Source: Acidobacteriaceae bacterium
Lineage (GTDB): Bacteria > Acidobacteriota > Terriglobia > Terriglobales > Acidobacteriaceae
Reading direction: 5' to 3'
NCBI GenBank assembly: GCA_025462785.1
Contig: JAOAPG010000272.1
Coordinates: 1-20,197 of the forward strand
DNA: 20,197 nucleotides
Part shown: piece by piece, positions 12,898 through 19,766 of the stretch
How positions within the stretch are numbered: the stretch's first letter is position 1
How the letters are laid out: the number at the start of each line of letters is the position of its first letter
Notes under the pieces: model-generated
The model's database searches: none
Told to the model about the DNA's origin: nothing
What the model saw: the letters and a program-made list of their open reading frames with translations, nothing else
Translations under genes and position numbers: made by a program

Positions 12898-15800
12898 CTA
12901 TTGCACGGTCAACTGCACCGTTGTGGATCGAACGATGGTTCCGGACGTCGCGTTGACAACCACGGTGTACGTTCCTGCTGGCGTTCCTGAGGTTGTGGTT
13001 ACGCTCTTGCTTCCACCGCAGCCTGCTTGTAATAACACCAGCCCAAAAAATGCGCCTAGTGCCAGGGTGGTGAGCCAATATCCCTTGCGCGATTTCTTGT
13101 GGGACATGCCTGCGCCGAGAAGCGTTAATCCCGAAATCGGCAACAATGTCGCGAACAGCGGTCCGCCCTTTTTCCACAAACGGGTACTGGTAGTTGTGCG
13201 AGCGGTGGTCGTGATTTCGAGGGTGCGATTTGCCGGTCCACTGTTCAGGTTCGGAATCGTACTGTTGTTGAAGCTGCATGCCGCGCCCGTAGGTAGAGTG
13301 CCGCATGCCAAGGTGACGCTTTCCGGAATAGGACCTGTGGGAGTGACTTGCATGGTATAGATAGCCGGCACACCGGCAGGTTTGGATTGTGTCGTTGGCG
13401 GGATTGCGGCGATTGCGTAGTCGTTGACAGTGGCAACAGGAGCGCTCATTGTGCCCTGCGCGGCTGGCTGGGTCACGCCGCCGCTATTGGTGATCAAGCC
13501 GGCGGACGTCGGAGTAACGATCACGGTAACAGTCGCCGTTTGTCCAGACGTCATTGTGCCGATGCTGCAAGTGACAAGGGAGCCCTGCGGTGTTGGGCAA
13601 GCGCCACCTGGGGATGCATTGGCCGAAACAAATGTTGCGCCCGTGGGCTGTAGGTAATCGGTAAACACGACTCCACTGGTCTGGTCTCCAGTGTTTGTGA
13701 CCGTGTAGGTAAAGGTGATCGCGTTCCCGATACCCACGGTCAGCGGGCTAGTTGTCCTGTTCGTCACAGGCAAAACGGAGGTCGGTCCCAGCTTGGTAAC
13801 ATATGCATCGCTGAAGGTAGTATTTTTCCCCTCATTCAAACTCGCCTCAAGCGGGTTAGCCGTGGGGAAATTGGTTGAGCCAGTTTCGCCAGTCATAAAA
13901 AGGTTCTGCTGGCTATCAACGGCAATGCTGGTTCCGATGTCGGTACCGTTTCCGCCGAGGTAGCTGGTGCTGCTGGGGCAAATGGTTCCAGTCGTCAGAC
14001 AGGACACCGAAGAAGTCGTAGATATGCGGCCGAAGAACGCGTCATAACTGGGGCCACCATAGGTCGGCTGAAGGCTGACGCCCAAAATATTAAAATCCGT
14101 GCTGCTGGTCAAACCTGTGACCAGCGCATTTGAATTGCTATCGACGGCAATCGCCAAACCAACCGTCAAACCATTATCTGGCGTGGGAACGCCCACGACG
14201 CTGGGTGGACCACCCAAATAGGTAGAGTAACTCAACGTAACGAGACCGGGATTTGTACCAGTAGTGCTCGGCTGAGCAAACTTGGCGACAAATGCCTCCG
14301 GCACGGAGCAGGCGTTCCCTGCCAGCGCCTGAGGGCAACCAATGACCGGTTGCATACCGGCTATGCCTCCGGCAGGTATGTCGCTGGAATTAGTGCCGCC
14401 CGTTATATAAGCATTCAGGCCCGAATCGACCGCCACTCCATAGGCAATGTCAACGCCACTGCCACCAAAATACGTCAAATAATTTTGCGCGTACTCGGAA
14501 GCGTTCGGGGAACTGCAGGTCGAACCTACCGGAACTTTGAATTCTCCGAGCCACACATCCACGCCCCCACCAAACTGATTGGGAGTCCCTTTGTATGCGT
14601 TCACAACGGGCATATTGGTGTAGTTCGTGCCGCCTGTGATGTAGGCGTCGCAGTTGCTATCTACCGCAATGCCGCCACCGGTCGCTACCGGGTTGTCGCC
14701 TGGCTGGGTCGCAGTACCCCCAATGTATGTCGAATACAAAAGACCTGCTGTCCCGGTAAGGTTGGGGTTGAGCTTGCTGAAAAAGAACTCACTCGATCCG
14801 GGCGGAGTAAAGGGCAAGGCGATCGCGGTTGTTGGGAAATTGGTCGAAGTCGTGGTACCCGTCACATAGATATTGCCTAACGAATCGACTGCCACTCCGG
14901 ATGCGACGTCAACGCCGTTTCCGAAGAGATATGTTGAATACCTCAGGGGAACTGAGCCAGTCCCAGTGAATGCCTTGCCTATAGCGCCGGGGCTGAACTC
15001 TGTCACGAATACATGTCTCGTCCCGGATGCTCCAGGACTTGATTGAAAAGGGCTTCCGCTCACAGGGAAAGTGGTCGAGTCCGTAGTTCCAGCCACGATT
15101 ACGTTGAGACCTGAATCCACGGCAATCCCCGCCGTGTAGTCCGTTTCGGCTGCGTCAGTTCCCCCCAAATAGGTAGAGACAACCGTTGCACCTGTGGAAT
15201 TGAATTGCGAAACAAATACGTTCGCTGTGCCATGCAGAGTTCCACCCAATCCCGTTCCAGAAGGAAAAGGCGGAAAATCGGCGGATGTGGTCGAACCGGC
15301 CGCGTACATATTGCCACCCAAGTCGACCGTAATCGCGGGACATCCCGGCGTACCTGGAATCGCGGGACTACCTGGGGGAAGACCTGGCATTACAGTATTT
15401 CCAGTTATTGTTGAGCAGCTTTCGTCTCCGCTCCCACCCAGATATGTGGAATAAGTCAATACGGGATCGATGACGAGGGCGCGGCTGCGGTCATAATCTC
15501 CCAGTTCAAAACCAACTTGATCTTTTCCACGAAAAGCGAACTTAGAGGCAACTGGTCTTTCCTCTTGTCCGTACTTCTGGTAAACGCGAGGCGCTTGTAG
15601 CTTGACGTTCCCGCTGGCCGTGGCCAGAACCAGATCACCGCGTGGGGTTAGGGTCGTCTTATCCGATCCGTTGAACTGCAACGCGACCTGTCTCGGATCG
15701 GCACCGGGAGCAACTTCGAAGTCATACTCCAAATGTCCCTGATGTCCGTAATAGATCAGATCGATTCCGGGATACACAGCCTCATAGCGAACGCGAGCAA

Positions 15801-16308
15801 ATTGCGGAACGTTGGTGTGCCACTTGGAAGGATTATTCCCAATGAAATAGTTGCTAACGCTATCGAGTTTGTCGGAGCCGGCGACAACCGCCGAAGTATT
15901 CGCTCGGACGAGAGCCATGCGTACGGACGACATCGTTGAGTTTGACAGTCCGGAGCCTGACGATTTATCGGACGAGGAATGCCGGCGGCCGGAGGCTCGC
16001 ATCGCCAATACCGCTTCTTTTCCCGTCAGAAACAGCGCATAGTCACTGCCGCGAGCGATAAACTTCACGCTAGGATCGGTCTGACCCACGTTTCGCTCGA
16101 ACGCGAGAGGCGAATGACCATAGACCGTGAGAGCGCGTAGGGGATTCTGTTGAGCCAATGACTGGTTTGACGCAGCCTTTGCTTCTGATCGTATAGCTTT
16201 GGCGTCATGTCGTAACAAGGACCCAATCCCAACGACTGTCACCAGCAGTATTGCCACAACACGGCCCGGTACATAGCCTGTACGCATTCCACGGCGATTC
16301 AATCTCAC
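12898..16308 (-). CDS. Large secreted SBBP-repeat beta-propeller protein with DUF11-like and Ig-like domains
   Basis: This protein has 1136 residues. A basic N-terminus and a hydrophobic segment (VVAILLVTVVGIGSLL) form a signal peptide or anchor. An N-terminal domain common in SBBP proteins follows (SPLAFERNVGQTDPSVKF, then about 200 residues). Next come seven SBBP units between about residues 283 and 860, each pairing a STYLGG-like strand with an AVDSxxNxYxTGxTxSxxFP-like strand, consistent with a seven-bladed propeller. A DUF11-like domain (TFTYTVTNTGDQTSGVVFTD) and an Ig-like region follow. The end holds two hydrophobic segments, the second ending in a lipobox-like LQAGC, then a closing Ig-type stretch. 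The GTG at 16308 is preferred because GGAGG lies 5 bases upstream; the frame also opens at a GTG at 16362. The gene is convergent with the response regulator gene. Surface role inferred; ligand unknown. Confidence 0.9.
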   Translation of the reverse strand: MRLNRRGMRTGYVPGRVVAILLVTVVGIGSLLRHDAKAIRSEAKAASNQSLAQQNPLRALTVYGHSPLAFERNVGQTDPSVKFIARGSDYALFLTGKEAVLAMRASGRRHSSSDKSSGSGLSNSTMSSVRMALVRANTSAVVAGSDKLDSVSNYFIGNNPSKWHTNVPQFARVRYEAVYPGIDLIYYGHQGHLEYDFEVAPGADPRQVALQFNGSDKTTLTPRGDLVLATASGNVKLQAPRVYQKYGQEERPVASKFAFRGKDQVGFELGDYDRSRALVIDPVLTYSTYLGGSGDESCSTITGNTVMPGLPPGSPAIPGTPGCPAITVDLGGNMYAAGSTTSADFPPFPSGTGLGGTLHGTANVFVSQFNSTGATVVSTYLGGTDAAETDYTAGIAVDSGLNVIVAGTTDSTTFPVSGSPFQSSPGASGTRHVFVTEFSPGAIGKAFTGTGSVPLRYSTYLFGNGVDVASGVAVDSLGNIYVTGTTTSTNFPTTAIALPFTPPGSSEFFFSKLNPNLTGTAGLLYSTYIGGTATQPGDNPVATGGGIAVDSNCDAYITGGTNYTNMPVVNAYKGTPNQFGGGVDVWLGEFKVPVGSTCSSPNASEYAQNYLTYFGGSGVDIAYGVAVDSGLNAYITGGTNSSDIPAGGIAGMQPVIGCPQALAGNACSVPEAFVAKFAQPSTTGTNPGLVTLSYSTYLGGPPSVVGVPTPDNGLTVGLAIAVDSNSNALVTGLTSSTDFNILGVSLQPTYGGPSYDAFFGRISTTSSVSCLTTGTICPSSTSYLGGNGTDIGTSIAVDSQQNLFMTGETGSTNFPTANPLEASLNEGKNTTFSDAYVTKLGPTSVLPVTNRTTSPLTVGIGNAITFTYTVTNTGDQTSGVVFTDYLQPTGATFVSANASPGGACPTPQGSLVTCSIGTMTSGQTATVTVIVTPTSAGLITNSGGVTQPAAQGTMSAPVATVNDYAIAAIPPTTQSKPAGVPAIYTMQVTPTGPIPESVTLACGTLPTGAACSFNNSTIPNLNSGPANRTLEITTTARTTTSTRLWKKGGPLFATLLPISGLTLLGAGMSHKKSRKGYWLTTLALGAFFGLVLLQAGCGGSKSVTTTSGTPAGTYTVVVNATSGTIVRSTTVQLTVQ

Positions 16309-16420
16309 TAGCTCCTCCGAAGTCACAATCATGGAAAAAGAAGATGGCGCAACGAACTGCACTCCGTCCCGCGCCTGCGAAGCGGCATGGGCAAAACGGC
16401 CACTTTTAATGAACGTAAAA

Positions 16421-16436
16421 TTAAGTAACTACTTAA
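16421..16436. promoter_or_regulatory. Perfect 16-bp operator-like palindrome upstream of the SBBP gene
   Basis: TTAAGTA (16421-16427) and TACTTAA (16430-16436) are perfect 7-bp inverted arms around AC, about 115 bp upstream of the SBBP start codon in an A/T-rich stretch. It has the symmetry and length of a dimeric regulator site. The protein that would bind it is unknown. Confidence 0.5.
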
Positions 16437-16476
16437 ACATCTGACGGATAGACTGTCAAGGTGCGTAGTCCCACCA

Positions 16477-16514
16477 CTGCCCTGGAATGGTCAGATGCTT
16501 GCTGCGCAGGGCAG
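16477..16514 (+). promoter_or_regulatory. Sigma-54-like promoter element enclosed by an inverted repeat
   Basis: TGGTCA-N5-TTGCT (16488-16503) keeps the invariant GG at -24 and TTGC at -12 with exact spacing; the consensus is TGGCAC-N5-TTGCA. It lies between CTGCCCTG (16477-16484) and CAGGGCAG (16507-16514), an 8-bp perfect inverted repeat. It points toward the PilZ gene, whose start is about 250 bp downstream. With two sigma-54 activators encoded nearby it is a plausible target, but chance is not excluded. Confidence 0.35.
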
Positions 16515-16751
16515 AGATGCCGGTCGGTGCTAAAAATTCAAGTGCGGTCGAAAACTTACCCCTAGCGGCACTTATTGGGCGCTTCAAGTAGATTCCAAAA
16601 TCCGATGGCATGTACTGGATCAATCCCTGCACGATTTTACTATTGCAACCAGCAAAGAAGTAATTTAGTTCTTGCGTGGAGATGGTAGAATCCTCGGCAC
16701 CAATACTTACCGTGCATTTGTTTCGATAAGGTAGGATCGATCGTTTAGCTA

Positions 16752-17141
16752 ATGCTATCCGAGCAAAGTCGAGACATATCGAATCCGCAAGAGCGGCGAA
16801 CCATGCGCCGCTTTGATATGCGCTTGCCCGCGGCAGTTAAATTCGTCGACACGGGAAACAATTCGGCTGAGACGGAACTCTTAACTGAAACCAAAAACGT
16901 CAGCGCGCGCGGGGTCTTCTTCTATCTCGATCGTACGGTGGCGGAAGGCACTCGCATCGAAGTGACCACCACATTCCCTCCGCATATTACTTTAACTGAC
17001 TCGCTGCGAGTTCGGTTTAAGGCGCGTGTGGTGCGGGTCGAAGCACCTTTGCCTATTTCCCGCATAGGTGTGGCCGCGCTCATCGAAGAATACGAATTCC
17101 TGGGTACCACTCCTGCCGCAGATGTTTTGAGCGTCCAGTAG
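16752..17141 (+). CDS. PilZ-domain protein (putative c-di-GMP effector)
   Basis: This is a 129-residue single PilZ domain. The RxxxR part is RFDMR (MRRFDMRLPAAVKF) and the second motif is NVSARG (TKNVSARGVFFYLD). Strands RIEVTTTFPPHI and ARVVRVEAPLPISRIGVAALIEEYEF complete the barrel. The ATG at 16752 is used. A second ATG at 16803 directly before RRFDMR is possible but would leave no residues in front of the motif. It is convergent with the ccm genes and divergent from the SBBP gene. Together with the PilZ gene at 9624-10016 it brackets the sigma-54 and surface-protein genes. No effector partner is evident. Confidence 0.88.
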   Translation: MLSEQSRDISNPQERRTMRRFDMRLPAAVKFVDTGNNSAETELLTETKNVSARGVFFYLDRTVAEGTRIEVTTTFPPHITLTDSLRVRFKARVVRVEAPLPISRIGVAALIEEYEFLGTTPAADVLSVQ

Positions 17142-17178
17142 CAGCGCCATGCTATACGGAAATCGCGAACTCTCTGGA

Positions 17179-17307
17179 TTACTTCCCTTTCAGTTGGTCG
17201 ACTTCTGTTCGCAGTCTTAGATAACGGCGAACCAGAATGCTTATGTATGTCAGGTGGATGACCCAGGTAGCGGTGTAAGCGGCGTAGAGGTAATGGATGG
17301 AATTCAT
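17179..17307 (-). CDS. ccmD: Small heme-exporter membrane protein CcmD
   Basis: This 42-residue open frame begins with ATG 8 bp after the ccmC stop, with AAGG as ribosome site in the gap. The protein reads MNSIHYLYAAYTATWVIHL at the start, a single membrane helix reaching about residue 26, then a basic, charged tail (VRRYLRLRTEVDQLKGK). A short N-terminus, one helix with a Tyr-rich start, and a cytoplasmic coiled tail are the standard CcmD features. CcmD joins the CcmABC transporter and helps release heme-loaded CcmE. Position directly after ccmC supports the call strongly. No other frame in the ccmC-PilZ gap is plausible. Confidence 0.88.
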   Translation of the reverse strand: MNSIHYLYAAYTATWVIHLTYISILVRRYLRLRTEVDQLKGK

Positions 17308-17315
17308 CGTTGCCT

Positions 17316-18179
17316 TCAGGATTGTTTGTTCTCAGGCTCAAGCAGGGATTCCAGCACGTGCGTCTCTTCCACTTGCCGCTGGAAAATCTCTAGCTCGTAC
17401 CGCGCCCAGCACAGAAGGGCGGCAAAGAAAAGAAATGCCAGCCAGTTGATCAAGAGAACATGCAGCATGCGGGGGTCGATCGAACCGCCGCCTCCAATCA
17501 CGGGTTGCGGGTGCTGCGTGCGGAAAACCCAGATTGAAAAGTAAACCAGCGGAACGTCAAGTGCCCCAAATACCGCGAGGGCGGCAGCTACTGATGGCGT
17601 CTGCCCGCTGGTCGAGAAACGGCGGAGAACCAAGTAGCTCACGTAAATGAGCCAGAGTACAAGCGTGGAAGTCAGTCGGATGTCCCACGTCCACCAGATA
17701 CCCCACACTGGACGTGCCCACAGAGGACCAGTTACCAGCACGACTGTGCAGAAAACGACTCCCACTTCCGCCGTTACCAAGGCCAGGACATCCGTGCGCT
17801 CTTCCGGGAAATACTTCCTGATTAGAAAATATAAGCCCGTAATAGCGAGAGCGGTGGTTGCGACTGAAGATGGCTCAATACCGGCTGGCATCGGCTTGAT
17901 GGCAAATACGGCAATGCAACCGGCGGCTCCCACCAACACTGCCACCCATTTCGCAAAGCGGTCTGCAAAATCGTTTCCGCGAACTAGATATTGGATCGAC
18001 GCAATGAAGTTAAGAAAGAACAATAAGAAAGCAGTCCACGCGGAAGGGACGTGATAGTAGAAAATGCGCTGCACATCACCCATCGTCCGTTCCGTAGGCG
18101 CAACGAACAGTCCTTCATACGTAGCGAATCCCAGGAACGCTACACAAAGAACAGCGAGGATTGGGAAGGCTCGTTTCAT
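17316..18179 (-). CDS. ccmC: Heme-handling cytochrome c maturation protein CcmC, with an extra membrane segment pair
   Basis: CcmC holds heme at the outer face of the membrane with its WWD domain and hands it to CcmE. The 287-residue protein carries the tryptophan-rich WGIWWTWDIRLTS (159-171) and the two expected heme-ligand histidines, H43 (YYHVPSAW) and H223 (RTQHPQPV). It is about 40 residues longer than E. coli CcmC. The excess lies between the second helix and the WWD domain and forms two additional hydrophobic segments (about 75-95 and 104-122), so eight helices are predicted instead of six. The ATG at 18179 lies 63 bp after ccmB, and ccmD follows after 8 bp. Confidence 0.95.
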   Translation of the reverse strand: MKRAFPILAVLCVAFLGFATYEGLFVAPTERTMGDVQRIFYYHVPSAWTAFLLFFLNFIASIQYLVRGNDFADRFAKWVAVLVGAAGCIAVFAIKPMPAGIEPSSVATTALAITGLYFLIRKYFPEERTDVLALVTAEVGVVFCTVVLVTGPLWARPVWGIWWTWDIRLTSTLVLWLIYVSYLVLRRFSTSGQTPSVAAALAVFGALDVPLVYFSIWVFRTQHPQPVIGGGGSIDPRMLHVLLINWLAFLFFAALLCWARYELEIFQRQVEETHVLESLLEPENKQS

Positions 18180-18242
18180 GTTACGAAGATCACAAATCTG
18201 GAGAGTTCCTGACTTCGAGAAAACCAGTGACTCAGGCCAGAA

Positions 18243-18920
18243 TCATTCCGCGTCCAGCACTGTTTCAAATAAAAGCAAGCAAGCAATAGTAAACACCACA
18301 TCATAGGTCCCGAGCAATACAATCCAGAACCTGGCGGATTCGTCGCCCGTGAGAATATTCTGAGTTGCATTTACCATGGCCAGCAGCGCTGGAATGGAGA
18401 TCGGAAACAGCAGCAAAGGAAGCATGATCTCCCGATTGCGCGTCCTCAGGGACATCGCCGCGAAGAACGTTCCGTTCACAACTAGAGCCCTAGTACCAAG
18501 CGCTGCCACCGGAATTAATTGCCAAGCCGGTCCTAAAGCTCGCAACCTGTAAAACATGATGAACAGGGGCGTCATTAGAGCCTCCAGCACGGCCACGAAC
18601 AGAAAATTGCCTAGAGCTTTCGCTAGGAACAACGGATTCGCGGGTGCCGGTGAGACGCGGTAAGCATCCAGGACATGATTCCGCAGTTCGCGCGCCCAGG
18701 TCTGGTTAAGCGCGACTACAGCAGCAAACAGGAATGCCACCCAGACCAGCCCGCCTGCTATACGTCGCGACTCTTCTGCTGTCGGATCAAAAGAGAAACT
18801 AAAAATCACGACTACCAACAAAGCAAAAAACAGCATGGAATTGATGGCGTCTTTGGATCGCCATTCCAGGCGGATGTCCTTGGCTAAAGTCGCGCTGGTG
18901 ATTTTGAGTGATGTGCTCAT
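18243..18920 (-). CDS. ccmB: Cytochrome c maturation ABC permease CcmB
   Basis: This 225-residue protein has about six membrane helices and is the permease partner of the CcmA ATPase. Family features include the KDIRLEWRSKDAINSMLFFALL start and the FDPTAEESRRIAGGLVWVAFLFA stretch. Further on are the ELRNHVLDAYRVSPA segment, LRTRNREIMLPLLLFPISIPALL and a terminal helix pair. Its ATG overlaps the ccmA stop by one base (TAATG), which implies translational coupling. In the Ccm system CcmAB uses ATP to release holo-CcmE from CcmCD. Length and order match the usual ccmABC arrangement. Confidence 0.95.
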   Translation of the reverse strand: MSTSLKITSATLAKDIRLEWRSKDAINSMLFFALLVVVIFSFSFDPTAEESRRIAGGLVWVAFLFAAVVALNQTWARELRNHVLDAYRVSPAPANPLFLAKALGNFLFVAVLEALMTPLFIMFYRLRALGPAWQLIPVAALGTRALVVNGTFFAAMSLRTRNREIMLPLLLFPISIPALLAMVNATQNILTGDESARFWIVLLGTYDVVFTIACLLLFETVLDAE

Positions 18921-19618
18921 TATGATTGGGCCTGCACGGATTCCAGATCAGAGCTGCGGCTGACGATCTTGCCTGCTTGCATCATCACAAATTCGTCGGC
19001 GGCACCGTCAAGCAGTCCTGCCTGATGTGTGACTACAAAGATAGTTTTCCCGGAGTCGCGCATCTTCATCAGCAGGTCGACCATTTCGCGCGCCGAGCGC
19101 ACGTCTACGTTAGAAAACGGTTCGTCCAGTAACAAAATTTTAGGATCATTGAGCAGGGCGCGCGCTAGCGACATTCGCTGCCGCATGCCTTGGGAATATT
19201 GACCGACGGGCCGCGACAGCGTGGGATCGAGCTTCACAGCTTTGATCGCCCTCTCGCAGCGGAGGTTGTCGTCGATACCGTAGAGGTGGGCGAAGTACCG
19301 AAGATTCTCCATGCCACTCATCTCGTCATAGAGCAGCGAAGGATGTGCCATGTAACCAATTTCCCGGCACGATGAACGAATATCGGTCTTCCCTAAAACC
19401 GACACGCAGCCGCGGTTAGGGCGATTCAGCCCCGCTATGGTGCGAAGGAGGGTGGTCTTCCCTGCTCCGTTATCTCCAAGAATCGCGTACAGCTTGCCGG
19501 AGAAAAATTCGGCAGTTACCCCGCGCAAAGCGGCAAAGCGACCAAATTGCTTGACTAGATTTGTGACGCTAATTACGGGCTCTGCAACTCCGCCGGAATT
19601 GGAATCGGTCTCGGACAA
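18920..19618 (-). CDS. ccmA: Heme exporter / cytochrome c maturation ATPase CcmA
   Basis: This is a 232-residue ABC ATPase. Walker A is GDNGAGKTT (48-56), the signature is YSQGMRQR (141-148), Walker B with the D-loop is ILLLDEPFSNVD (161-172) and the switch His is H198 (VVTHQ). The start is TTG at 19618 with no clear ribosome site; an in-frame stop lies 21-24 bases upstream and no ATG or GTG is available before the ATPase domain, so TTG is the only reasonable choice. It is 148 bp downstream of ccmE and coupled to ccmB by a one-base overlap. The neighbours decide CcmA over other ABC ATPases. Confidence 0.94.
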   Translation of the reverse strand: MSETDSNSGGVAEPVISVTNLVKQFGRFAALRGVTAEFFSGKLYAILGDNGAGKTTLLRTIAGLNRPNRGCVSVLGKTDIRSSCREIGYMAHPSLLYDEMSGMENLRYFAHLYGIDDNLRCERAIKAVKLDPTLSRPVGQYSQGMRQRMSLARALLNDPKILLLDEPFSNVDVRSAREMVDLLMKMRDSGKTIFVVTHQAGLLDGAADEFVMMQAGKIVSRSSDLESVQAQS

Positions 19619-19678
19619 TTGAGAAAGAGTTAGAAGCTCTTAAACTGGATTCTGAATTCTGGTCTGAGTTTACTGGAC

Positions 19679-19701
19679 GCACGAAAGTTGTGCACGAAAG
19701 T
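19679..19701. repeat. 10-bp direct repeat between ccmE and ccmA
   Basis: GCACGAAAGT occurs at 19679-19688 and again at 19692-19701, separated by TGT, in the 148-bp gap between ccmE and ccmA. The 13-bp period is close to a helical turn and could be a tandem regulator site. No convincing promoter was recognised beside it. Confidence 0.6.
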
Positions 19702-19766
19702 CGGAGGGAATGATCGAACCGGAAAAATCTGCACTGACTAAAAACTGTCCCTAAATCACGCTGGGG

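Larger units (their letters stand above)
16309..16751. other. Gene-free divergent region between the SBBP protein and a PilZ gene
   Basis: No supported coding frame. Besides the palindrome at 16421-16436 and the inverted repeat around a sigma-54-like element (16477-16514), there is a second GGCAC-N7-GGGC sequence at 16567-16580 with correct -24/-12 spacing but a poor -12. A TAGAAT hexamer about 60 bp before the PilZ start has no good -35. Confidence 0.5.

Noticed and set aside
14350..14880. Open frame of 176 codons on the + strand inside the SBBP gene
   Set aside because: It is a shadow of the repeated propeller strands; the translation has no coherent pattern.
16470..16540. Possible c-di-GMP (GEMM) riboswitch near the PilZ gene
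   Set aside because: The inverted repeat is present but the conserved GEMM core and tetraloop-receptor sequences were not seen.
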